64,000 nt of DNA from Cercophora sp. LCS_1 (Eukaryota; Ascomycota; Sordariomycetes; Sordariales; Lasiosphaeriaceae), in NCBI GenBank assembly GCA_036250225.1, contig JAPZLL010000019.1, forward strand, positions 1 through 64,000, written 5' to 3'. The notes beneath the pieces were generated by a model. The model did no database searches and had not been told where the DNA came from. It worked only from the letters and a program-made list of their open reading frames with translations. A program made the position numbers and the translations under genes. Of the stretch, positions 33,019 through 43,243 are shown in pieces. Numbering within the stretch: the first letter of the stretch is position 1; each line of letters starts with the position of its first letter.

Positions 33019-33758
33019 ATGGAGGGGTTCCTCAGCAGACAGCTGTTTACACTGCTGTCGATGTGGCTTTTGTTAACGACTTTTGGATATGCAGCACCGA
33101 TACCGCCAGAAAAGCGACAGGAATGGACATCAATGTGGTCCGAGGAGTTTCGATACATGGGATGCAAGCCGGTCATCTTCATCTTTGCGCGGGAGACAAT
33201 CGCACCCGGCAACATGGTCCGTCTCTCCTCCTTCCCCGCATCGAGCCAAGCTTACATGTACATGTCCAGGGCATCACCATCGGGCCAAGTCTCTCAAACG
33301 GTCTCAAGTCCTACTTTGGCGTCCAAAATGTCGCGACCCAAGGTGTCAACTACCTCGGGCTGATCGAAACCAATTACTCGCCCGGTGGCGGACCACCCGT
33401 GGGCATCCTGGAGATGCAGAACCTCCTCACCCAAGCAGCGACCTACTGTCCGCAGTCCCGCATCGTCGCAGCAGGCTACAGCCAAGGTGCAGCCATCACG
33501 CATCGCGCCATTGAGATGCTCCCGGACACCGTCAAGAACCGCATTGCGGGCGTCGTCACATTTGGCGACACGCAGACCTTGCAGGACGGAGGCCGCATCC
33601 GCGGATATCCACTGGACCGCACGCTTATCATCTGCAATCCGGGCGATGTCATTTGTGCGGGATATATGTGGGTGGTCCCCGTCCACTTCTATTACATGCA
33701 GCGCGTGCCCGAGGGGTTGGCTTTCCTTATTGGCCGCATCCTGTCTGCGGTCGCTTGA
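33019..33758 (+). CDS. Cutinase
   Basis: Two exons, 33019-33216 and 33270-33758, with a 53-bp intron (GTCCGT donor, CTTAC branch, TCCAG acceptor), giving 228 residues. A signal peptide (FTLLSMWLLLTTFGYAA) is followed by a KR dipeptide. Cutinase landmarks are clear: VIFIFARETIAPGNM joined across the intron to GITIGP (the family's FARG-x-TE-x-GN-x-G), the nucleophile elbow AAGYSQGAA, the catalytic Asp in CNPGDVICAG with its flanking cysteines, and the catalytic His in VPVHFYYM. It hydrolyses cutin and related polyesters outside the cell. The usual RGTTE is RETIA here, near the oxyanion region, so substrate range may differ. The donor is atypical but the join reproduces the family motif exactly. 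Confidence 0.88.
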
Positions 33759-34048
33759 CCTGTCCAGGTTCGCCTCTGTAGGTGTCAATCTTATGCACAG
33801 CGGCGTGGCGGCATGCCGGTTACCCAGTGTCAGGAAGGGGTACATTGCGGGGTTGGTGGTTGGTAGAGAGACTGGGCATTTCATAACCCAGGGGTGCATT
33901 CTTGATGATCGGCGTTGATAAGACCGAGCCGGGAGAATGCAAGGATGGGTGTCATGGGGTGCATATCCCGACCGGGCCCTCGCTCTGGTTACCTGGATAG
34001 ACAGCGCACTACACGGCAATTGACGACAGCATCAGAGAAAGAATCACA

Positions 34049-35756
34049 ATGGTGCTTGTCCCGAGTCTCGAGAGCTACCAGCTAGCCGGCGTGCTGCTGG
34101 GAGCATTGGCAGTGTGGTCTGCCTCTGTTGCTATCTACCGCATCTACTTTGACCCCCTCTCCCACGTCCCTGGTCCGAAGATTGCAGCAGCAACCGGACT
34201 CTACATCTTTTACTACAATGTCATCCGCGATGGTCTTTTCTACCTTGAGCTGGACGGCCTTCACAAGAAATACGGCATGTCATCCCTTTGCCACACATTT
34301 GCTGAACCCCATCCCCTGAACACCATGAGTCTCAGCTAATTTGTCAGGCCCCGTGGTCCGCATCTCCCCAACAGAAATCCACCTCAGCGACCCCGACAAC
34401 TACGACAAGATCTACTACATCGGCAGCAAATACACCAAAGACGCAACCTTTTACGTCCGCTTTGGCGCCCAAGACAACAGCTGGGCGACCTCCACCAACG
34501 AAAACCACCGTCGTCTCCGCGCACCCATGGAGCCATTCTTCTCCCGCCGCACCGTCCTGGAACTTGAAGACATAGCCCAGGAGAAAGCCGCCAAGATCTG
34601 TCGCGTTGTCGAAAACGGTATCTCCAAAGGCGAGTCGGTCGACTTGCACGCCGGGTTCCGCGCCATATCGATGGATATCCTGACTGAATACGCCTTTGAC
34701 GACTGCTGGGATCAGCTGGATCGTCCGGACTTGGGACAGTGGTTTTCTGATTTGGGGGAGGGCATTGGCTCCGTTATGCACATTTCGCAGCAGTTTCCGT
34801 TTTTCTTGCAGTTTTCGTTGATGATGCCGCAGTGGTTGATGGGGTATTTGAGTTCGGACATGAAAAAGACTGTTGGCGTCATGGAGAGGACTGCGCTGAC
34901 GGTGGAGGGCGTCAAGGCGAAGATGGCCAAGGGGGAGAAACCGAAGCGGCGGACCATTTTTCATGATTTGCTTGATCCCGAGATTAATCAGTCTGGACAC
35001 AGTACGCTCAGCAGTGAGGCTCTGGTGGAGGAGGCGTTTGCTTTGTGTGCTGCTGCGTCGGACACGACGGGAAATGCGATGAGCGTGGCCGTGTATCACG
35101 TTCTCAACGATGCCGGGATTCATAAGGCGTTGAGTGCTGAGCTTGTGGCGGCGTTTCCGGATGCAACGGGCATGTTGGAGTATACTACGCTGGAGAAGCT
35201 GCCGTATCTGGGTGCCGTTATCAAGGAGGGTCAACGGTTTGTTTCCTTCCTTTGTCTCTCTTGCAACTGAGTGCTAACGAGATAGTCTCTCCTATGGCGT
35301 CTGCGCTCGTCTTCCGCGTGTTGTTCCCGCTGGCGGCGCAACTTTCAACGGCCTCTTTATCCCACCGGGTGTAAGTTGTCTCTGTCTCAAAGCAAGACAG
35401 TCAAAGCTAACAAAACCCAGTACACAGCCTCAATGTCAGCCTACAACCTCCATCGAAACCCCGCGGCCTTCCCCGATCCTGCCAAATTCGACCCAACGCG
35501 TTGGCTTCCGACCGCAGATCCCCAAGCCCTTGCGTTCCAAAACAAATGCTTTGTCCCCTTCTCCCGTGGCTCACGCGGCTGTATTGGCCAGAACCTCGCC
35601 ATGTGCGAGTTATACGTCACCCTTGGAACTTTCTTCCGACGGTTCGGGCCGGGCAAGCTCAAGACGAGGGATGTGGGTGAGTTGACGTTTAAGGACCGTT
35701 TTAGCCCTTATCATCGACGGGAGGAGGAGAGGTTGAAGGTTTGGGGCACGGCCTGA
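34049..35756 (+). CDS. Cytochrome P450 (CYP), complete
   Basis: Four exons: 34049-34274, 34348-35236, 35286-35370 and 35421-35756, 511 residues. It starts with a membrane anchor (YQLAGVLLGALAVWSASVAIYRIY) and a proline hinge (HVPGPKIAAAT). Motifs: LHKKYG joined to PVVRISPTEIH, I-helix ALCAAASDTTGN (A/G-x-x-D/E-T-T), K-helix KEGQR (ExxR) just before intron 2, FDPTRW, and the haem loop FSRGSRGCIGQNLA with the axial Cys. Intron 1 appears to use a GC donor (GCATGT) with a TTGTCAG acceptor, the only choice that keeps the YGPVVR motif; the other introns are GT-AG, two with CTAAC-type branch points. Membrane-bound monooxygenase of the ER; substrate unknown. No biosynthetic core gene lies beside it. 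Confidence 0.88.
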
Positions 35757-36118
35757 TGGAGCTTGTGGGAGGCTGCTTTCGGTGGGGAGGCTTATAATTG
35801 GTATGATGTGTAGCTGAGAAATTGGCTGGAACTTCTTCTCTGCGGGCTGTCATTGGTCTTAAGTGGAGGGAGGTTTAACTTCCGTGGCGGCGCCTTCAGT
35901 TCAGGACATCAGAGTTTTGGGTTTTCCCGGACCAAGAAACAGACTTTGTCATTTGATCTCGGCCAAGAACAAGTTAAGAATTTTTATCCAAGATAGATAT
36001 AAATCCTCCGAGCGCGCGTCATTCCAGACATTATTTTCTAAGCCGAACCAAAATCTATTCTCAAGACTCAGATTCGACGTATAATCCAAAACCCGACAAC
36101 CGCGGACAACAAGAAACC

Positions 36119-36574
36119 ATGACAGCAGCACCTGCAAGCCCCGATACTGTTTGCATCGACCCTAATGGCGACGTCCTACTTACCACCTCGGATAATCACC
36201 AGTTCATCGCCAATTCTGAAAACCTCAGTCGCGGAAGCACCATAAATCAGTTGTCTATCAGAGAATGCAAGCCAAATATAATACATTCATGTGACGAAGG
36301 CAACATGACAACCCACTCACTCGCTCTTGTGAATGACGACAACCCCAAAATGTGGCCCCAGTTCAGCGAAATACTCCTTGAAAAGCTCCTCCTGCCCTCT
36401 CCCCGAAATCACCTCCTTGGCCTCATCCGACAAGGTCACAGGCACCCACTCAAATCTCCCCTGAATTCCTCCCCGTTTTGCCGCAGCCTCATACGCCCCT
36501 GCCGCAAGATGATACGCAGTAAACTCGACAGTTGGATCCCCATTCTCATCCCAGAAACTCGCATCCACGGATAA
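36119..36574 (+). pseudogene. BTB/POZ-type N-terminal fragment
   Basis: From ATG 36119 the first ~60 residues read VCIDPNGDVLLTTSDNHQF, the DP-x-GD-[VL]-x-L opening of many fungal BTB-like proteins, then ANSENLSRGS where the family has VSS..L. After about 36310 the frame runs antisense through the neighbouring minus-strand HET pseudogene and has no BTB features. It looks like a 5' fragment cut off by rearrangement. Confidence 0.4.
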
Positions 36575-37613
36575 CCCATCGCATGTATCCTCCTTGCGGT
36601 ATCGGTGGGTATGCAGAGGCGGGCCGTGGGTGGAGGAATCCCTGTGCGCAGTCGGTGGCGGCTGTTGCGGCAATGGTGAAGAAGGCGTTGCCGTAGTAAT
36701 CTGCCATTCGGGCGGCTTCGGAGAGAAAGTCGGGTGCCGTGTCGTTTGGGGATTCCGCTTGGATGATGCACAGGGCGTCGACCCAGAGGTAGCGGATGCC
36801 AAGGGCTTTGGTGACTTGGACGGCATCGCGGACGGTTGCGGGGAGGGATTGCGTCACGATGTTGGTGGTTCTCTGGGCGTAGGTTGAGTTGGTGGTTTTT
36901 AGGTTGTTGTCATTGGGGTCCCAGTAGTAGCTGAGTGCGGCGTAGCGTGCGGGTTCTATAGTTGGTGTTTTTACGACGCGGATGGGTGGTGGAAGTGATG
37001 AGCGCTGTGTCGATTCGTCGCCAAGGTCCAGGACGCGAGTGGGCATTTGGGTTGCTGTTGGTCTTTGACGGCTGGCATGTCGTTGGACACATGTCTGAGT
37101 CCATCGGCCGATTGTTACAAATAGTGAGTTGTACGCCGTTGAATCATCGAAGGAACCTAATTACATCCGTCAGGGCCACGCACACTAGCGTTCGAGCGAT
37201 ACCCTGACTGAGAATATTTTCTGTTGCAACGTTGCCGGATGGTTGCGTGAGATATGCCGTCGTCCTCCTTCCATGGCCGATACTGAGGACTTCGTTGTCG
37301 TCACCATAGCATGACCAGCTTACCCAAATGGCGCCGACAACTGTGTCGAGCTCCGGCGTGCTATATATCATGCGTTGATAGATGATTCGGCGCAAATCAC
37401 ATCCACCGCGCTCGCCCACTCCCGAAGGTCTGCTAAGTTGTCACAAAAGTGAAGCTCAGCGTTGTTGAGGGACTGCCTGTAACAGTTGTCGATAATGAGA
37501 CGACAATGATCGCAAACATTAGCCTGGATTTGGACCCGAGGTTTGGGTTTGGGTTCGGAAGGAGGATCGCCTGCTACCGGGGCGGCTGGACCATCGTAAG
37601 AGTGGGGTGTCAT
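36317..37613 (-). pseudogene. HET-domain pseudogene with chimeric 3' end
   Basis: The start at 37613 opens a Cys-bearing N-terminal region (NVCDHCRLIIDN) that shifts frame near 37395, where CDLRRIIYQRM (family CDLCxxI, second Cys now Arg) continues in another frame. The HET core lies in a third frame: MPTRVLDLG, YAALSYYWD (family SYxWG), TVRDAVQVTKALGIRYLWVD ALCIIQ, and ADYYGNAFFTIAATAA. At about 36590 the frame changes again, into a segment ending FKEYFAELGPHFGVVVIHK that is not HET-like and could be the end of another gene, perhaps a methyltransferase. At least two frameshifts mean no intact HET protein can be made. Confidence 0.7.
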
Positions 37614-37721
37614 GTTGTGGTGGTTGAGGTGGATGCGGTTGCACTGAGGATTAAAAGTTGAACAGGGCCACGGTTGGGTTGCGAGATGTCGAAGAAAGAG
37701 GGGTAGACACGTGAATCGCAT

Positions 37722-38188
37722 CTAGCAAGGTGGTGGGTTGCAGATCTTGAATTTTCCGAGAGCTCACATGTGATTCGTCTGTCTCATGCGTAAACAGTCG
37801 CGATTGACCATGACGAGGAAGAGGACGAGGAAGAGGACGAGGAGACCACGCACAGAAGTACGAATAGCCCTGAAGAGGAGAGAATTCAAAGCCAATGCCT
37901 CTGCATAGTATTGGATCTAGGTAGATTCAATAAGCACTGGAATAACACAGGTTGATCAGCCAGCCTTGAGATGATGTGATAGGCTCCCGTCCTTGGCGCC
38001 GACCCATATGCGGCCGGGTGTTCAAATCACACAGTCTAAACTCAAGGCCGCCCAATCGGGCTAGCGTGTAATCGGAACGATGTAAACAGAATCTCATGGA
38101 GCATTCACTTGTTCCTCGTCATCTCCATCTTGGCGTCTTTACTGTCCGAGTCACGCATGAGTTCCGTTCACACATCACGTAAACCACC
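37722..38188. other. Intergenic / promoter of the following HET gene
   Basis: Contains a GAGGAAGAGGAC purine repeat near 37820. No gene recognised. Confidence 0.4.
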
Positions 38189-40621
38189 ATGCCGTACACA
38201 TACACGCCCCTTCGAGCCGACAGTCGAGACATCCGCATCCTGTCTCTCCAGCCGTGTCGGCCAAAGCGACGCTCAGGCAAAACTCCGCCCATCAGGTTGC
38301 GCATCGAGACCACCACTCTCGACAACGCCGGGGAGTACACCTGCCTCTCATACACATGGGGTGCTCCCTCGCCCAAACGCTCCATCAAAGTGAACGGACA
38401 CGACTTTTCCGTCAGAGCAAACCTCTTTTCTGTCCTGCGTCGTTTGCAACTTCCAGATAAACCCCGACGCCTATGGATCGACGCCATCTGCATCAACCAG
38501 GACAGCATCCCAGAGCGCGACGCGCAAGTTGCCATGATGCGCCACATCTTCCGCCAGGCCACCGACGTAATCGCGTGGATAGGCGAATCCAATGGGCTCC
38601 AAGACCAGCGCGCTATCGATTTTGTCCGCGCCCTGAGTTTCCGTGCACAGAGCCTGATGGTGAAACAAAACAGGGAGGGCTTTAAGCCTAGACAGATCGA
38701 CGCTGAAACAGCAGCGTGGATTGGCTCGGTCACGTCGTGGGCACTGGTCGGCAGCGTTTGGATGGACTTTGTCGCTCTCATTGAGCGACCGTGGTTTTCC
38801 CGCATCTGGATCGTCCAGGAGATTATCATGGCGAAAAAGACGACGGTCTGGTGCGGCAAGCACCAGCTCGACTGGATGGAGTTTTTCCACTGTTGTGCAT
38901 TTGTCAAGGAGCACTGCAGGCTGATTAGTTCGCTTGCTGCGCCGGAATGTCTTCGGTATCACGATCCCGCAAAGCAAGAGGTGTTCTTCAGGGAGAAGCC
39001 TGTCTGGCGGCTTTTCAAGGCCGCTGAAGATATTGCTGCTGTTGGCCATTTGGTTTCACAGCATCAGCTAGCTATGTTGTACAAGGAAATTGTGGGACAA
39101 GGGTGGATGGCGAGCGATGCCTTTCGGAACCGACCGTCTTGCGCCGTATGGGGCGAGCTGGACACTGAGTCTCGGAACCTTCGCCTCTACTTCTCTGACC
39201 CGCTAGAACTAGATGGGTCTCTGCTTTTGGCGAGGCATGACGAAGGCGTTTGCGATGAGAGGCAGGAAGCAAACACCCGAGTTGTTAACCCACACAATGT
39301 GCTGAGAACGCTACTCCATCATCCCCCTGGCGGTCGGAACCTGCTTGCCGTCACGGACAACGGTATTCCTATCTTTGAAGCTACTGGCGCAGATGGTGCC
39401 GCAAACGAGATCCTTGCCGGAGCACGGACAACAAAAGAATCGGCATGGACGGCCTACGAGCTGGACAAGTCAACACTCATTTCCGGAGACAGGATCTCCA
39501 AGCGGTCGGGATGGACCATGTACGATATCGTGCACAGATTCCGCGCATTTCAGGCGACCGACCCTCGAGACAAGGTCTACGCCCTTATCGGTATAGCCGC
39601 AGATGTCGCGCACGCTCTAGGCCTTCTCCCTCGGATCTCGTACGCTCCTGACACCACAATCCTTGATGTATTCTGGGACCTGATCAGCTTTGAGCTTCGA
39701 TACCGCCGAGGACTCGGATTCCTTAGCAACGCCTGTGGTTTGAACGGGCCGGAAGGGGTGCCGTCATGGATGCCGCTGTGGTACGACGATGTATCGGGCA
39801 AGTCATCCACTTCCATGGGTTTGCGAAACCTGGAACGCCAACCACTGGTTCGATACTGCGCTGATAATGACTACGCGGATCACGGAGACAGCCAGCCGGC
39901 GAATCTGGACAAGAAAAGTGGCATGTTATACGTGCACGGTTTCCTCCTAAGCGAAATCATGTATCTGGGCGATGTGTTTGACCGGGACTTGGCCGAGTTT
40001 GATCGCCACAATACGCGTCGTGAATGGGCTACAATGTTGGGGGTAGAGCGTATCGACAAGGCACACCAGGTTTTGTCACGTCTTCGGAGGGTTGGGTTGT
40101 TGACCGCCGCCGATGCATCGGACCGATTCACTGCGTATGCGACGGACCATGCGATCGACGAGGCTGTCATTGATAGACACAGCTCGTTTCTCGGCACGTT
40201 GCTTGCGTCTGCAAGTGATCAAGGCACGCAACACCTGGCAAATCAAGGGCCCGAATACGATGACGCTGTCACTGCCAACGTCCCAGGCCGATGCCCCGCT
40301 GTTCGGGATTCGAGAAATTCATTTGAGAACCGTATTCTGGAAGTGTGCCATGGGAGGCGGCTTTTTATCAGTGGCTGGGGACATCACCGGACTCGCGGTC
40401 ATGTTGAGCCAAACTTTGGACTGTGTCCTGCCGACACACAAGCTGGAGACTTGGTAGTGGCGCTGTATGGATCAAGCACGCCGCAGGTTATCCGCAAAAT
40501 AGGGGATGATGAGGAGGGAAACGTTTATCAGTTGGTTGGTGAGGCGTACGTTCATAGCTGGATGCAGGGACAGATGATACCCGAGGAGCCGACGCGGCCT
40601 TTTCTATTTAGACTGCGGTGA
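38189..40621 (+). CDS. HET-domain protein, intact, 810 residues
   Basis: One long uninterrupted frame. The HET domain starts early: YTYTPLRADSRDIRILSL, then YTCLSYTWGAPSP, RRLWIDAICINQDS, ATDVIAWIGE and RPWFSRIWIVQEI. This is the standard order for large HET proteins. A mid-region helix-rich part contains FRAFQATDPRDKVYALIGIA, the conserved DPRDKVYxLLGLA motif of this class. The C-terminus carries GRRLFISGWGHH, GDLVVALYGSSTPQVIRKI and YQLVGEAYVHSWMQGQ, the terminal block shared with the HET gene at 7.7 kb. Its role is presumably nonself-triggered cell death, with partner unknown. ATG at 38189 lies within ACCACCATG, a good context. Confidence 0.9.
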   Translation: MPYTYTPLRADSRDIRILSLQPCRPKRRSGKTPPIRLRIETTTLDNAGEYTCLSYTWGAPSPKRSIKVNGHDFSVRANLFSVLRRLQLPDKPRRLWIDAICINQDSIPERDAQVAMMRHIFRQATDVIAWIGESNGLQDQRAIDFVRALSFRAQSLMVKQNREGFKPRQIDAETAAWIGSVTSWALVGSVWMDFVALIERPWFSRIWIVQEIIMAKKTTVWCGKHQLDWMEFFHCCAFVKEHCRLISSLAAPECLRYHDPAKQEVFFREKPVWRLFKAAEDIAAVGHLVSQHQLAMLYKEIVGQGWMASDAFRNRPSCAVWGELDTESRNLRLYFSDPLELDGSLLLARHDEGVCDERQEANTRVVNPHNVLRTLLHHPPGGRNLLAVTDNGIPIFEATGADGAANEILAGARTTKESAWTAYELDKSTLISGDRISKRSGWTMYDIVHRFRAFQATDPRDKVYALIGIAADVAHALGLLPRISYAPDTTILDVFWDLISFELRYRRGLGFLSNACGLNGPEGVPSWMPLWYDDVSGKSSTSMGLRNLERQPLVRYCADNDYADHGDSQPANLDKKSGMLYVHGFLLSEIMYLGDVFDRDLAEFDRHNTRREWATMLGVERIDKAHQVLSRLRRVGLLTAADASDRFTAYATDHAIDEAVIDRHSSFLGTLLASASDQGTQHLANQGPEYDDAVTANVPGRCPAVRDSRNSFENRILEVCHGRRLFISGWGHHRTRGHVEPNFGLCPADTQAGDLVVALYGSSTPQVIRKIGDDEEGNVYQLVGEAYVHSWMQGQMIPEEPTRPFLFRLR

Positions 40622-40856
40622 GATGAGTAGATTGTCGTGCTCGGCGGCCAACAGGAACAAAAACGCACATCCTCGTTCAGTCGCCCAGTTGGTGGGGCGC
40701 ATATAGGGGGCTACTTACGGCCGTCTATCGGTTATTTGATCGTCTGCAAAACCCCAATCCAAAAACCAGTTAGTGGCTAGGAGCATGGAGGAAAATCGGA
40801 AAATATTAATTGAAGAGTTCTCCTGTACGGCATTCTATGCCTCGTAAATACGCTTC

Positions 40857-42615
40857 TCATAGTCCCTCCTGTAAGAAATGCAGCTCTTCCAACAGCGGGG
40901 CAACAACAAGATCGATAACACTCTGCCGAAAGGCCAAATCCTCGAGGTCAGCGTCAGGATCAGCAAAACACTTCATGCAGTGTGTAATAGCACCACGGAA
41001 AGCAAACGAGAGGTTTCCCTTTTCCTGGTGTACCTAGTACTTTCAGCCTGTTTCATAAATCATATTTCATAGCAGTGGAACTTACCCATCTTTTGAGAAT
41101 TTGAAGGTCAGCAAACTCATCGACTTGGCCTCGCCCCGTATTCTGGCTGTAGTGTTGGATCTTGCCTCCGAAGCGGATTTGCAAAAGGATTTTGGCTAGC
41201 GCTAAAAGATTGAGACCGCCCTCGTGGTTGAACCTGTTGGCTCTGGAAAGGGCTGTGGACGTATGCACACTCGAATCGTGTACCGAATACGTCTTCGTCA
41301 CAAAGGGGTGGCGTACATCGACGCGTCTATAATTGACCGGATTCGTACCCAAAATCTCCTCGCAAAACATGATATGACGCTGGCTCCAGCGCTCGGGGAC
41401 CCACGGAGTACCATGTAGTTGCAGAAATGAGGCAGCAACAGTGACGGCAAGCAGGTAACGGTCCCCTTCGGTGAGTGGCTGCCAGTTGTTTATTTGCGGC
41501 GGGACGAGGACCTGTTCCAGTGTGACAAGATTGTGGCCACCACATATCGATCTCTGAGCTGCCGGATACGTCCCCCTCAGGACACATTGCGAGAGCGGGT
41601 CGCTTGAGACTGGATCCAGATAAAAGCCAAGACTCGAACGGCTGACAGAATGAAAAGTTGAGCATAGGTCCTGCACAACCTTCAGGTCCTCGGGAAGACC
41701 GCTGGTGCTGAGGATTGGAAGTCCCTGACCTCCGGGCTGAGCTGGCGGTAGAATCTGAATCCTGACGGATCTCCTGGGTCGGGAAGACCCGAAACTATTA
41801 GTCATGCCGCCCTGGAGTCACGTCGTCGAACGAAAAAAAGAAAAAAACTTACAAAACCGGAGATGTGGGCTCTTCGAGGACCTGTATCTCTGCAACCCGC
41901 CAACTGGCTTGGCTGGTCCGTTCGTTTTCCTTAAAAAGAACCGTGAACTTTGGGTAGTCCTCTTTCCTTTTGGCTAGTCCACGTCGTCGCGTCCCCTTTG
42001 TCTTTTTCTGGGTCATTCGATGCTCGAGAAGTAGATGAGCCTGATGACTAGCGTGTGCCCTACAACCCAAGGCGTTGGTGATGACTTGATGCAGCTGATT
42101 TGTGTGGTTCTGGATCTGCTGAAGCGGCACACTCAAGCAGGGCTTCCGCCTTGGATGTCCAGTCTGGGATTGAGAGGCTTGAAGCTTATCTGCCTTTTCA
42201 ATGACAGAATCCAAGCGATCGTTGCAATCCTTGACCTTCTCGAGCAACTGACGGATGTTCCCGCGCTTCATGGTGAATTTGACGCGGCGTCTGAATTCGA
42301 ACTTTGGCTGCCCTTGTTGGCTGCTGTTAGGTTGGTTCGCCAGTATCATGACCTCGAGGTCGCTAGCAGCGAGCACTGGTTTCGGAGTGATGTCGAGATG
42401 GCCCGCCAGTGTTGTCATATAACCTCCCATCTCCCGGACGGTGTAGTCGTAAACACCGTACGCCATTCCAAGTTTCTGCGTGAGGCTTTCATGCACCTAG
42501 TCGTCTTTCCAAAGGGCGCTCTGGGGCTTTGACATCATTGTCTGCAAGTGCTCATCGCTAACAAGGCCGGTGAGGAGATTCCGTAGTGAGAGACATGGAT
42601 GAACCCGACATATTC
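40857..42615 (-). pseudogene. DUF7580-type gene, 5'-truncated with an in-frame stop
   Basis: Reads from 42615 as SLRNLLTGLVSDEHLQTMM and PQSALWKDD, then TAG (42499-42497), then VHESLTQKLGMAYGVYDYTV in the same frame. It continues through a basic coiled region to about 41853, where GTAAGT begins an intron with acceptor near 41795 (alternatives possible). The second part holds LLAVTVAASFLQLHGTPWVPE and LNLLALAKILLQIRFGGKI, the kinase-like core of DUF7580, a domain found widely in filamentous fungi near cell-death modules. A final 62-bp intron (41034-41095) joins RW to VHQEKGNLSFAFRGAITHC and ends at 40857. The first ~100 residues normal for the family are absent, replaced by an inverted S8 fragment. 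A CAG-to-TAG change would explain the stop. Confidence 0.65.
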
Positions 42616-42680
42616 AGTCTCTGCAGCGACTGCCTCCAGTCTTTTGGTCAGCTGAGAAGAGAACTTCTCGAGAGGTCAAC

Positions 42681-43147
42681 CGACTTGATGCCCGGGCGAC
42701 CAACAACGAGGGCGGCTTTGAGGCCAGATACAACGCACCACCCAGTTCTGACGGCGCTGTCTTTGGGACGCTCGGTGTGGATGTCGTGTCGGATTGGCCA
42801 CAGCTAGACGACGGTAAACCCATGTCTGGCTGCTCCGTGGCCACACCCATCGCTGTTGCTATCGCGGCAATCCTACTTGAATACGCTAAGTCGAAGCCTC
42901 TGGCATTCTCGCCAGAGGAACTGCAACTCATGTGCACCCGACGGGGGGTTTATGAGATGTTTAAAGGTAAGATCTAACGCTTCCGCTATACAACACCGCT
43001 ATCTGACAGCATTCCACAGAGATCGGCGTTGCTGCTGGGACCAACCGTTACTCCGTCGCCCCTTTCGACTTTTTCGGCCTCAGTGAAGATGTCATGCATG
43101 GGAGATTGAAGAGTGCGCTCGGGCGACACCCGAGGAGATGGTCGTAA
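42681..43147 (+). pseudogene. Subtilase (S8) C-terminal remnant
   Basis: Two exon pieces, 42681-42967 and 43021-43147, with a clean 53-bp intron (GTAAGA...CACAG). It encodes DARATNNEGGFEARYNAPP, FGTLGVDVVSDWP and MSGCSVATPIAVAIAAILLEYA, the end of an S8 domain with the catalytic Ser block; the canonical SGTS reads SGCS. The rest is EIGVAAGTNRYSVAPFDFFG and a C-terminal tail. The Asp and His parts of the catalytic triad and everything upstream are absent; sequence to the left belongs to the DUF7580 gene on the other strand. It therefore cannot be an active protease. It ends 96 bases from the stop of the gasdermin-like gene, in convergent orientation. Confidence 0.7.
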
Positions 43148-43243
43148 TCCCGTCTGCAAAATTATGTCAGAATGATAAGATCAGTTTAGAAACCAACAAG
43201 CAATGCAAATGCCCTCAAGATCCTCATACTGCAACCAACATCC

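Noticed and set aside
33759..35756. Secondary metabolite cluster around the intact P450
   Set aside because: No polyketide synthase, NRPS, terpene cyclase or cluster-type transporter is present in the window; the neighbours are a cutinase and gene fragments.
38000..38045. tRNA-like GTGTTCAAATCACAC
   Set aside because: The presumed T-arm does not pair properly and no A box lies at the right distance upstream.
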